Shown: positions 18,519-25,693 of the stretch, in pieces
Position numbering within the stretch: the stretch's first letter is position 1
How the letters are laid out: every line of letters begins with the position of its first letter
From: Flavobacterium tiangeerense
GTDB taxonomy: Bacteria > Bacteroidota > Bacteroidia > Flavobacteriales > Flavobacteriaceae
DNA: 64,000 bases
Direction of reading: 5' to 3'
NCBI RefSeq assembly: GCF_007830355.1
Contig: NZ_VLKO01000005.1
Coordinates: 1-64,000 of the forward strand
Program-made: the position numbers and the translations under genes
The notes under the pieces: model-generated
Databases searched by the model: none
What the model saw: only the letters and a program-made list of their open reading frames with translations
What the model was told of the DNA's origin: nothing

Positions 18519-20030
18519 TTACTTAGTTTTTATAATTTTTACTGTTTTTTTAACTCCATCTGATGTTACTTTTAAAAAATAAATACCTGCAGATAAATTA
18601 GATAAATCAATTTCAGCACTCAGACTATTAGGCTTCTGGGTTAAAATTGTTTCTCCTTTGATAGAAATAAATGTTATTTCATCAATAATGGAATCATTTG
18701 AAATTGAAATAACGTTTTTCACGGGATTTGGATAAAAAGAAAAGTTTTTGAATGCCAATTCATCTATACCCAACGTGCTAGATTTTACAGTTACCGCTAG
18801 TCTTTGCACGCTTTCAATTCCGTTTATCGTTTGTGATGCATAATAGGTGGTTCCATCCACAATAACAGTGGTTAATGGCAAAGGAACTTGGCTTGTTTTA
18901 TTTGTTTTTCCAGCCAATGGATTCTGATTTAAATACCATTTAATATTTTGACCTTCAACTACAAGATCGGCCAATGTTTGACCGGCCTTGAATTCTATGG
19001 TCAATTTGGGTTGTCCATTTATCAGCGGAGATGGCGTATTTATAACAATTGGATTTTGGGTTGTACAGCCATTATTATCTCTCGTGAGAAATACGTAATT
19101 TCCTGGAACTAGATTATTAAAAGTGTTATTAACTTGGAAAACCTGTCCATTATCTAATGAATATGAATAAGGAGATACCCCGCCTGATGCATTTACTATT
19201 ACAGATTGATTGCTGCTCACAGTTGTGGTTGTTAAAGCAAGAGGTTCGGTTATGGTTGCTGTTGCAGTAGCCATGCAATTACTAGAATCTGTTACGGTGA
19301 TTACGTGGGTTCCAGCTGATAAGCCTGTAAATACAGTACTGGCCTGGCTAGGTCCGTTATTTAATGAATACTTGTAAGGTAAAGTACCTCCGCTAGTAAA
19401 TACCGTCATAGAGCCATCTGCATTACCACTACAATTTATGTATGTACTAGCAGCAGTAATTACAATAGGAGTTGGTTGAGCAATTGTTACTACAGTATTA
19501 ACTATATTTAAGCAACCAATGGCATCTTTTACGTCGAAAGAGTAGCTGCCTGGAATTAAGTTATTAAAAACATTATTTGGTGTAAATACACTTCCATTTT
19601 TAGAATACGTGTATGGAGGCGTGCCTCCTGTTGCACTAACGGTCACAGAGCCATTGTTTATGCAATCTATTTGTTTAATGATCGCAGTAGGAATAAGAGC
19701 GGTGTTTACTATCAAATTAAAATAATTTGTGGTAATGTTGCCAAGGTTATTAATTCTTGCATAAATAGTTTGTGATGTTATGCCGTTACTAGGAGCAGCT
19801 GCAATGGTAAAACTGGTAGGGTTAGAGATTGTATTGGTGCCACTTAATGCATCTGCGGCTGCAAGATGATACGTTACTGTAGTTTGAGTAGGGTTTAAAT
19901 TCCCAATCAGTAAAGAGTAGTTTTGTGTTAAATTAAAAATTTTAGTGCCTGCACAATTAGTCAAATTAGCAACTTGAGCGTAAAAACTCAACGACGTGAA
20001 TAAAAAAAAGGAAAGTAAAATTTTCTTCAT
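18519..20030 (-). CDS. T9SS-secreted surface protein with SprB repeats and type A sorting domain
   Basis: 503 residues. A signal peptide (MKKILLSFFLFTSLSFYAQ) is followed by Ig-like beta regions and at least three SprB-type repeats, recognisable by GGTPPYTYSKNG (near 134), GGTLPYKYSLNNG (near 213) and GGVSPYSYSLDNG (near 283), each followed by F-N-N/G-L-xxGxY/H. The last 80 residues (FKNFSFYPNPVKNVISI, LSNLSAGIYFLKVTSDG) are a type A C-terminal sorting domain, which directs export through the type IX system and attachment to the surface. SprB-like repeats occur in the mobile gliding adhesin, but this protein is small, so it may bind carbohydrates or surfaces rather than drive gliding. It is transcribed alone. 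Confidence 0.85.
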   Translation of the reverse strand: MKKILLSFFLFTSLSFYAQVANLTNCAGTKIFNLTQNYSLLIGNLNPTQTTVTYHLAAADALSGTNTISNPTSFTIAAAPSNGITSQTIYARINNLGNITTNYFNLIVNTALIPTAIIKQIDCINNGSVTVSATGGTPPYTYSKNGSVFTPNNVFNNLIPGSYSFDVKDAIGCLNIVNTVVTIAQPTPIVITAASTYINCSGNADGSMTVFTSGGTLPYKYSLNNGPSQASTVFTGLSAGTHVITVTDSSNCMATATATITEPLALTTTTVSSNQSVIVNASGGVSPYSYSLDNGQVFQVNNTFNNLVPGNYVFLTRDNNGCTTQNPIVINTPSPLINGQPKLTIEFKAGQTLADLVVEGQNIKWYLNQNPLAGKTNKTSQVPLPLTTVIVDGTTYYASQTINGIESVQRLAVTVKSSTLGIDELAFKNFSFYPNPVKNVISISNDSIIDEITFISIKGETILTQKPNSLSAEIDLSNLSAGIYFLKVTSDGVKKTVKIIKTK

Positions 20031-20087
20031 AATTGAGTAGGTATTAGAAGTATTATAAAAAAGTAGTTATCCAATTTTTTAAACACA

Positions 20088-20528
20088 TTATTTTAACAAA
20101 TATAAGCAATTGTTAAAGTAGTCAATGATTCCTTTTCCTTTCATCAAGATATCAGCACCTATTATTCCGTGAACGGGTTTGGCTTTGTGGGCCAATAAAG
20201 CCGTATTTACGTGTGATAAATCAAAAATTACGAGGTTGAAATGGTTGTCTTTCCATGTACCTAATTGGAGTTTGTTTTTCAAAGCCAATTGGGTTTCCAT
20301 TCCTGTGGCACCAGCTCCGGAGGCCTTGGTGTCTGAGTTTTTGGGTTGTAATTGAAATACTTCTATACTTTCAAAACCAATGCAGCTGTTTGAGGCGCCA
20401 GTATCTAAAATAAAATTCCCTTTTATCCCGTTGATTTTTGCTTTTATCAACAAGTGCTGCGTTTTCATAATCTTGAATGGGATTTTCTTGTAGCTTACTT
20501 TCTTGAGAATTTTATCTAAATTTTTCAT
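20088..20528 (-). CDS. Retropepsin-like aspartyl protease
   Basis: 146 residues, one copy of the clan AA aspartic protease fold. The flap side reads LLIKAKINGIKGNFILDTGAS, with catalytic Asp42 in DTGAS, and the second half contains HGIIGADILMKGKGIIDY. One active-site motif per chain means that it should work as a dimer, as retroviral proteases do. There is no signal peptide or membrane segment, so it is likely cytoplasmic. The gene lies between a T9SS cargo gene on the same strand and tatD on the other. Substrate unknown. The family call is firm from the DTGAS and GIIGxDxL pairing. Confidence 0.8.
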   Translation of the reverse strand: MKNLDKILKKVSYKKIPFKIMKTQHLLIKAKINGIKGNFILDTGASNSCIGFESIEVFQLQPKNSDTKASGAGATGMETQLALKNKLQLGTWKDNHFNLVIFDLSHVNTALLAHKAKPVHGIIGADILMKGKGIIDYFNNCLYLLK

Positions 20529-20628
20529 AGTTTCTGTTGGGATTTTGAATCTCTATTTTGCGATATTAAAGTCATTAAAATTAACATCTTGATTGTTTAT
20601 AGGTATGGGAAACTACGTCTAATAATCG

Positions 20629-20636
20629 TAATTTTG
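20629..20636 (+). promoter_or_regulatory. tatD promoter -7 element TAATTTTG
   Basis: TAnnTTTG element 24 bases before the TTG at 20661. It lies inside the longest open frame, whose first TTG (20589) is therefore upstream of the transcript. Confidence 0.55.
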
Positions 20637-20660
20637 CATCTCAAAACTGAAAAGATACAC

Positions 20661-21440
20661 TTGGAAACAAATATAGTCATCACTGACACACATACACACC
20701 TTTATGCCGAAGATTTTGATCAAGATAGAGACCAAATGATTCAACGAGCCATTGATGCTGGTGTTTCGCGTTTCTTTATTCCTGCGATAGATTCTACTTG
20801 TACGCAATCTATGTATGATTTAGAACAGAATTACCCAGGTCATATCTTTTTAATGATGGGATTGCATCCTACTTATGTTAATGAAAATTATGAGCAAGAG
20901 TTACAACATGTTGCAGACGAGCTTTCAAAACGAAAGTTCTATGCTATTGGTGAAATAGGGATTGATTTGTATTGGGATAAAACTCATTTGCCACAGCAAC
21001 AAATTGCTTTTAGAAAACAAATACAACTTGCAAAAGAGTACAAACTCCCTATTGTGATTCATTGTCGTGAAGCTTTTGACGAAATATTCGAAATTTTAGA
21101 ACAAGAGAAATCTCCAGAATTATTTGGTATTTTTCATTGTTTTTCAGGAACCTATGAGCAAGCGTTACAGGCTATCTCGTATAACATGAAACTAGGAATT
21201 GGCGGTGTAGCTACTTTCAAGAATGGTAAAATAGATCAGTTTTTAAATCAAATAAACCTCAAACATATTGTTCTAGAAACCGATTCCCCTTATTTAGCAC
21301 CCGTGCCGTATAGAGGAAAAAGGAATGAGAGCAGTTATATTGTAAACGTTGTAGAAAAGTTGTCTCAACTTTATGGCCTTTCGGCAAATGAAATAGCGGC
21401 GGTAACTACGGCAAATTCTAAAGCTATTTTTGGGATTTAA
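20661..21440 (+). CDS. TatD family metal-dependent hydrolase/DNase
   Basis: 259 residues from a TTG at 20661; no ATG is available before the active site. The metal-binding set is complete: HxH at 11-13 (TDTHTHLY), Glu in GEIGIDLYW, His in VIHCREAF, His in FHCFSGT, and Asp in LETDSPYLAPVP. TatD proteins are TIM-barrel 3'-5' exonucleases involved in DNA repair and RNA turnover. The frame extends 24 codons upstream to another TTG, but that part spans a -7 promoter element and has no similarity to the family. The next gene, an acyltransferase, starts 65 nt downstream. Confidence 0.9.
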   Translation: METNIVITDTHTHLYAEDFDQDRDQMIQRAIDAGVSRFFIPAIDSTCTQSMYDLEQNYPGHIFLMMGLHPTYVNENYEQELQHVADELSKRKFYAIGEIGIDLYWDKTHLPQQQIAFRKQIQLAKEYKLPIVIHCREAFDEIFEILEQEKSPELFGIFHCFSGTYEQALQAISYNMKLGIGGVATFKNGKIDQFLNQINLKHIVLETDSPYLAPVPYRGKRNESSYIVNVVEKLSQLYGLSANEIAAVTTANSKAIFGI

Positions 21441-21505
21441 ACTAGATTTTAACTTATTTTAATATTTTTTTTGTTCATTTGCCCACACAAAAATTGAGAA
21501 CCAAA

Positions 21506-22642
21506 ATGCAGAAATTTGACGCTATTAGGCCCTTTTATGATTCGGAAATAAATGAAGCACTTCATGATGTGGTAAATCATCCTATGATGAAGGCATTGAT
21601 GAATTTTACATTTCCAGATGTGGCAGATGAGGTATGGAAAGAGCAACTGAAAAAAACGCATTCTATTCGTGATTTTCAATGTAATTTTATATATCAATCT
21701 GTACAAAGAGTATTAGAAAAAAGTTCTGACGGTATTACTACATCAGGATTTGAAAACTTAGAGGCTAATACTTCTTACATGTTCATTTCAAACCATAGGG
21801 ATATATTATTAGATACTACCTTATTGAATACGGCTTTGTTTGAACATGGTTTAGTAATGACAGCATCAGCAATAGGTGATAATTTAGTTAAAAAATCATT
21901 TTTAAAAACATTAGCAAAACTCAACAGGAATTTCTTAGTTCAAAGAGGATTAACACCAAGAGAAATGTTGCAAAGCTCTAAATTATTATCTGAGTTTATG
22001 GGTAATTTGCTTTTGCATGAAAATCGTTCGGTGTGGATTGCTCAGCGCGAAGGAAGAACAAAAGATGGTAATGACGAGACAAATCCAGGTGTTTTAAAAA
22101 TGATTGGAATGGCATCTGATGAGAAAAATGTGATGGACTATTTTAAGAAAATAAAAATAGTTCCTGTTTCTATTTCTTATGAATATGATCCTACTGATGC
22201 CTTAAAAATGCCTCAACTAATGGCCGAAGCTAATAATGAAGTGTACGTTAAGGAGAAAAATGAAGATTTCATGACTATTCTAAGCGGAGCTTTAGGCCAA
22301 AAGAAACGAATTCATATTCATGTAGGCACTGTTTTGGATGCCGAGATTGATCGGGTAAAAGCGGATAACGACAATTCAAATAAACAAGTCGCAGCACTGG
22401 CGCAAGAAATAGACGATACGATTTTGAGTAATTACAAATTGTGGCCTACTAATTTTATAGCGTATGATATTGTTCATAAAACAGAACGATACGCCCATTT
22501 GTATAGTGAAAACGAAAAATCATTGTTTGAACGCCGATTAGAAATGCGTATAGATCATGATAATCCTGTGGCACTAGATGGATTTTTAGCCATGTATGCT
22601 AATCCTGTTGTCAATAAATTAAAATACCATGACATTGTATAA
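21506..22642 (+). CDS. Glycerolipid acyltransferase (PlsC/PlsB superfamily)
   Basis: 378 residues from the ATG at 21506 (MQKFDAIRPFYDSEI); the frame is open 9 codons further to a TTG. The acyltransferase block SNHRDILLDT (95-104) resembles the HX4D motif, but the aspartate is one place later (His97, Asp103; Asp99 is also near). The substrate motif appears as AQREGRTKDG (near 183), equivalent to EGxRS in PlsB/PlsC. It should esterify glycerol-3-phosphate or lysophosphatidate in membrane lipid synthesis. No membrane span is obvious. Its end overlaps the asparaginase gene by 14 bp, so the two are coupled even though their functions differ. Confidence 0.8.
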   Translation: MQKFDAIRPFYDSEINEALHDVVNHPMMKALMNFTFPDVADEVWKEQLKKTHSIRDFQCNFIYQSVQRVLEKSSDGITTSGFENLEANTSYMFISNHRDILLDTTLLNTALFEHGLVMTASAIGDNLVKKSFLKTLAKLNRNFLVQRGLTPREMLQSSKLLSEFMGNLLLHENRSVWIAQREGRTKDGNDETNPGVLKMIGMASDEKNVMDYFKKIKIVPVSISYEYDPTDALKMPQLMAEANNEVYVKEKNEDFMTILSGALGQKKRIHIHVGTVLDAEIDRVKADNDNSNKQVAALAQEIDDTILSNYKLWPTNFIAYDIVHKTERYAHLYSENEKSLFERRLEMRIDHDNPVALDGFLAMYANPVVNKLKYHDIV

Positions 22643-23660
22643 AGCTAAAATACTTTTAATTTATACCGGCGGAACCATTGGTATGCGCAAAGATTTTGAG
22701 ACTGGAGCACTCAAGGCCTTTAATTTTAGTAAGTTATTGCAAAATATCCCAGAGCTAAAACAATTAGATTGTGATATTGAAACAGTTTCATTTGAGGTAC
22801 CCATAGACTCCTCTAATATGAATCCCGCTGAATGGTCAAAAATGGCAACCCTAATGGAGCAAAATTACAGCACCTATGACGGTTTTGTAGTACTTCATGG
22901 ATCAGATACCATGTCATACTCTGCATCGGCGTTGAGTTTTATGCTCGAAAATTTAGACAAACCAGTGATTTTTACAGGCTCTCAATTGCCAATAGGTGAT
23001 TTACGAACTGATGCCAAAGAGAATTTAATTACTGCCATACAAATAGCTTCGTTACGAGATCAAAACGGGCCTTTGATACAAGAAGTCTGCCTTTATTTTG
23101 AATACAAGTTGTACAGAGGAAACCGCACCACAAAGATAAATGCCGAACATTTTAAAGCATTTACCTCTCCTAATTATCCTGAGCTGGTGGAGTCTGGTGT
23201 ACATTTGAAAATTAATCCAGAAATGTTTTTGCCTAAAAGCACTACTAAATCATTTCAAGTACATAAGAAGTTAGATAATAATGTTGCCATCATAAAAATG
23301 TTTCCGGGTATTAGTGAAGCTGTTTTAGCGGCTATTTTTAATATCCCTAACTTAAAAGGAATTGTTCTAGAAACGTATGGATCTGGAAACGCACCTACAG
23401 AAGACTGGTTTCTTCATTTATTACACAATGCTATCAAAGCAGGATTGCATATTGTAAATGTAACACAATGTTCAGGTGGTAGTGTAAGTATGGGGCATTA
23501 CGAAACCAGTACCGAATTGAAAGAATTAGGATTAATATCTGGAAAAGACATCACCACCGAGGCTGCAATTACAAAACTAATGTATGTATTAGGCCAAGAT
23601 ATTGCTGCCAAGGATTTTAAAGCTTTTTTTGAAAAGCCATTGCGTGGCGAAATGATTTAA
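22629..23660 (+). CDS. ansA: Type I (cytosolic) L-asparaginase
   Basis: 343 residues, the length of AnsA. The first catalytic Thr is in YTGGTIGM (Thr16). HGSDTM holds the second Thr-Asp pair (Thr94, Asp93), and the catalytic Lys is in DAKEN (Lys130). There is no signal peptide, in agreement with the cytosolic type. The enzyme hydrolyses asparagine to aspartate and ammonia. The gene overlaps the preceding acyltransferase gene by 14 bp and is followed within 60 nt by tRNA-Ser. Confidence 0.92.
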   Translation: MTLYKAKILLIYTGGTIGMRKDFETGALKAFNFSKLLQNIPELKQLDCDIETVSFEVPIDSSNMNPAEWSKMATLMEQNYSTYDGFVVLHGSDTMSYSASALSFMLENLDKPVIFTGSQLPIGDLRTDAKENLITAIQIASLRDQNGPLIQEVCLYFEYKLYRGNRTTKINAEHFKAFTSPNYPELVESGVHLKINPEMFLPKSTTKSFQVHKKLDNNVAIIKMFPGISEAVLAAIFNIPNLKGIVLETYGSGNAPTEDWFLHLLHNAIKAGLHIVNVTQCSGGSVSMGHYETSTELKELGLISGKDITTEAAITKLMYVLGQDIAAKDFKAFFEKPLRGEMI

Positions 23661-23715
23661 AGTTAGATTTTGCTTTTCAAAGTCAGTTTTTTTTAAGTTA
23701 TTTGCAAACCTAATT

Positions 23716-23802
23716 AGAGAGGTGTCCGAGTGGTTGAAGGAGCTAGCCTGGAAAGCTAGTATATGGGTAACTGTATCGAGGGTTCGAATCCCTTCCTCTC
23801 TG
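23716..23802 (+). tRNA. tRNA-Ser (anticodon GGA)
   Basis: The acceptor stem AGAGAGG (23716-23722) pairs with CCTCTCT (23795-23801). The discriminator base is G at 23802. The anticodon stem CTAGC/GCTAG encloses the loop CTGGAAA, with anticodon GGA at 23750-23752. A long variable arm and GGTTCGAATC T-arm are present, as expected for a class II serine tRNA. The CCA end is not encoded (GCA follows). The gene marks the left side of the accessory region up to 29 kb. Confidence 0.96.
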
Positions 23803-23811
23803 CAAAAAAAT

Positions 23812-23839
23812 AATGCTTTCCGAAAGGGGAGCATTTTTT
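23812..23839 (+). terminator. Terminator after tRNA-Ser
   Basis: Stem AATGCTTTCC / GGGGAGCATT (two G-U pairs) with a GAAA tetraloop, followed by a T run. Confidence 0.8.
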
Positions 23840-23890
23840 GTTTTATAGCGTGGCAAGCTTTTTAGTTTGTCTAAGCTATAAAACAAAAAA
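23834..23890. repeat. Nested hairpin element, copy 1 of the 29-bp repeat
   Basis: The outer arms TTTTTTGTTTTATAGC (23834-23849) and their exact complement (23875-23890) enclose 25 bases. Inside these is a second stem, CAAGCT-TTTT-AGTTTG (23854-23869), held by one G-T pair. The 29-bp core (23848-23876) recurs at 23971-23999. Confidence 0.75.
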
Positions 23891-23970
23891 GGATCAGGCA
23901 TGAAATGCCGAGCATTAATTTTATTGTGAGACGCCCTTCTTGGGATCAACGGAGTTAATCTCTAGCTTTG

Positions 23971-23999
23971 GCGTGGCAAACTTTTTAGTTTGTCTAAGC
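23971..23999. repeat. Copy 2 of the 29-bp repeat
   Basis: Identical to 23848-23876 except for G to A at the tenth base. That change turns the inner stem into the perfect pair CAAACT/AGTTTG, so the hairpin is kept. Confidence 0.75.
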
Positions 24000-24092
24000 A
24001 AAAAAATTAAAAGGAGTAAATTTGTTTTGCAGGCGTCTGTCTAAGTAATCCGCGTTGCAAACGCTTTGCTTTCGTTAATTAAGTAAGTAGGT

Positions 24093-24166
24093 TGTCATTC
24101 CGACAAAGGATGAATGGCAACAAACGCGAGCAACAAACAGAGATTCCTCCTTCGTCGGAAGGACAA
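24093..24166. repeat. Extragenic palindromic repeat of flavobacterial type
   Basis: The left arm begins TTGTCATTCCGAC (24093) and the right arm ends GTCGGAAGGACAA (24166). Arms of 24 bases match with three differences around a 26-base centre. The GTCATTCCGACGAAGG motif resembles dispersed palindromes that I recall from flavobacterial genomes. Confidence 0.65.
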
Positions 24167-24209
24167 ATGAACTCTTAACTTAATGACATTCAACGAGCAC
24201 CAGTGGTTT

Positions 24210-25298
24210 TTAAGAAAAATCAATAGGATGAAACAAATTATTTCCTAAACCGAAAGGAACTAGTTTCAAATGTTGCAATCTTCCAATTATAATAGCAGGA
24301 TGTGTTTGGAATTTTTTTGCATAATTAATAATATCACTTTCGGTTAATGATTGATTGCTAATAATTTCTTTTTCTTGTTGTTTATTCAAAAGAAAATCAG
24401 CAGAAAAAGCATCCGCTTCATTTTCATAAATTTGATTTTCTCCATCATATTCAATGTTCTCGATTGAAATATATTTTTTACCATGAAGTAAAATGTGTCC
24501 TATCTCATGGAAGAAAGTAAACCAAAATATATCATTTCTTCTATAACGTCCACTCAATTGTATCAAAGGAACATCATTTAGCCATCTTGTAGAGCCATGA
24601 ATTGGTGCTTTAGGCAAACAGGGTGTATGCACAACTTTAACTCCCGCATAACTGCATAAATCTTGTATTTTAGTAAAAAAGTCTGCAGGTTGCGAAACCA
24701 TTATCGTTTTTAACTTTGGCAAAATTTCGGTCAATTTCGTTTTATTAAATTCAGGGATGTTCAAAGCTGCAGCTTGAATTTCCCCCTGTCTTAACCATGC
24801 TGCTATTGCTCCTGCATTTTCATTTTCTTTCAATGAAATTCTGAAATTCACTAGTAGTTTTTGATTGTGGTAAAAATCATAGTACCCTTTAGTGTTAGAT
24901 ACTTCAAAATACTCAAATAAGTGTATTACCTTTTCTTCTTTTTTTATAGTTGGTTTAACCCAGCCTAGTGCAGCCATTTTAGCATAAGGAAATGTTTTAG
25001 ACCATGCTACACCTTCTTCTATTGTTTTTTGATATGCTACTCTAGCTAAGTATTCATCGTAGGTTCTTTGTCTGTTAATCCAGAAATGGGAGGGAATTTT
25101 TAATACTTGTTCAAATAAAATTCCCATTTCGGGAGTGATACTACTTTTTCCATTCAAAACATCTGAGATTGTTTTTTCAGGTTTACCAGTTCTTACCGCA
25201 AATTCTTTTGCTCCCATTTCTTTTTCAGCTAAAATTTCAGCTAAAGTAGTTCCCGGATGTGAAACTGATTGAGGGTAATATTGGGTAATTGTTGCCAT
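24210..25298 (-). CDS. HigA-type antitoxin fused to an ImmA/IrrE zinc peptidase
   Basis: 362 residues. The N-terminal XRE/HigA helix-turn-helix (about 15-70, HPGTTLAEILAEKEMGAKEF and GKPEKTISDVLNG) is followed by a long linker. A C-terminal ImmA/IrrE peptidase domain carries HEIGH (about 264) and a downstream NEADAFSADFLL, giving a complete zinc-binding set. HigA antitoxins bind their operator and neutralise the HigB toxin. The fused peptidase suggests that the antitoxin may cut itself or a partner on a signal, as ImmA does. The gene follows higB by 11 nt, so the order is toxin then antitoxin, the normal hig arrangement. The original host function and trigger cannot be read from sequence. Confidence 0.85.
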   Translation of the reverse strand: MATITQYYPQSVSHPGTTLAEILAEKEMGAKEFAVRTGKPEKTISDVLNGKSSITPEMGILFEQVLKIPSHFWINRQRTYDEYLARVAYQKTIEEGVAWSKTFPYAKMAALGWVKPTIKKEEKVIHLFEYFEVSNTKGYYDFYHNQKLLVNFRISLKENENAGAIAAWLRQGEIQAAALNIPEFNKTKLTEILPKLKTIMVSQPADFFTKIQDLCSYAGVKVVHTPCLPKAPIHGSTRWLNDVPLIQLSGRYRRNDIFWFTFFHEIGHILLHGKKYISIENIEYDGENQIYENEADAFSADFLLNKQQEKEIISNQSLTESDIINYAKKFQTHPAIIIGRLQHLKLVPFGLGNNLFHPIDFS

Positions 25299-25309
25299 TT
25301 GTGCTTTTG

Positions 25310-25642
25310 TTAATGATAATCTTCAATTTCAATTATTTCAACTCCTTTTATCGCTATCCAGAGATATTGACCGTTTTCGTTAGTAGGGATAGGGTCTTCG
25401 TGAGGTTCAAAAATTAATCGATAGGGATGAACTAAATTACAAGCCCATTGTCCTTTTCTATTTCCAACTAATTCATGGTAATTACCAGGTAAATATCTAA
25501 CATCTTCTAACGTTTGTGCTGCTGCTAAATCATCAAGGCGCTGTTTGTATAAATCAGCTTCTCGTTTGCCAAGTTTTTTTTCGGCTAATCGATCATCGTT
25601 AGCATACTTTCTTAATTTGTTATCATCAAACGTAATTGTCAT
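25310..25642 (-). CDS. HigB-like RelE-superfamily toxin
   Basis: 110 residues, the size of a HigB/RelE mRNA interferase. Recognisable blocks are KLRKYANDDRLAEKKLG, the helical DLYKQRLDDLAAA, LPGNYHELVGNRKGQWAC and the final strands HPYRLIFEP and VEIIEIEDYH. Such proteins cut mRNA in the ribosome and are held in check by the neighbouring HigA. The gene is first in the operon. A TACCTTTG -7 box (minus strand) ends one base before the ATG, so the message is nearly leaderless, and a 7-5-7 inverted repeat sits at the -33 position as a probable HigA site. Confidence 0.85.
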   Translation of the reverse strand: MTITFDDNKLRKYANDDRLAEKKLGKREADLYKQRLDDLAAAQTLEDVRYLPGNYHELVGNRKGQWACNLVHPYRLIFEPHEDPIPTNENGQYLWIAIKGVEIIEIEDYH

Positions 25643-25643
25643 G

Positions 25644-25679
25644 CAAAGGTAAATTATTTTATTAACAGTAAGTGTTAAT
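25644..25679 (-). promoter_or_regulatory. higBA promoter and probable autoregulatory operator
   Basis: Minus-strand -7 box TACCTTTG at 25651-25644. The perfect inverted repeat ATTAACA-N5-TGTTAAT lies at 25661-25679, covering the -33 region. Confidence 0.65.
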
Positions 25680-25693
25680 TAAAATTTATTTTT

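Larger units (their letters stand above)
23803..24209. repeat. Repeat-rich intergenic region beside tRNA-Ser
   Basis: 407 bases without a gene. It holds the tRNA terminator, two 29-bp near-identical repeats (23848-23876 and 23971-23999, one mismatch), a nested hairpin with 16-bp perfect outer arms (23834-23849 and 23875-23890), and a flavobacterial-type extragenic palindrome with 24-base arms (24093-24116 and 24143-24166, three mismatches). No coding signal is seen. Confidence 0.7.

Noticed and set aside
20589..20660. Upstream extension of tatD
   Set aside because: It spans a TAATTTTG promoter element and has no family similarity.
23589..23949. Minus-strand frames across tRNA-Ser
   Set aside because: They overlap the tRNA and the end of ansA; shadows only.
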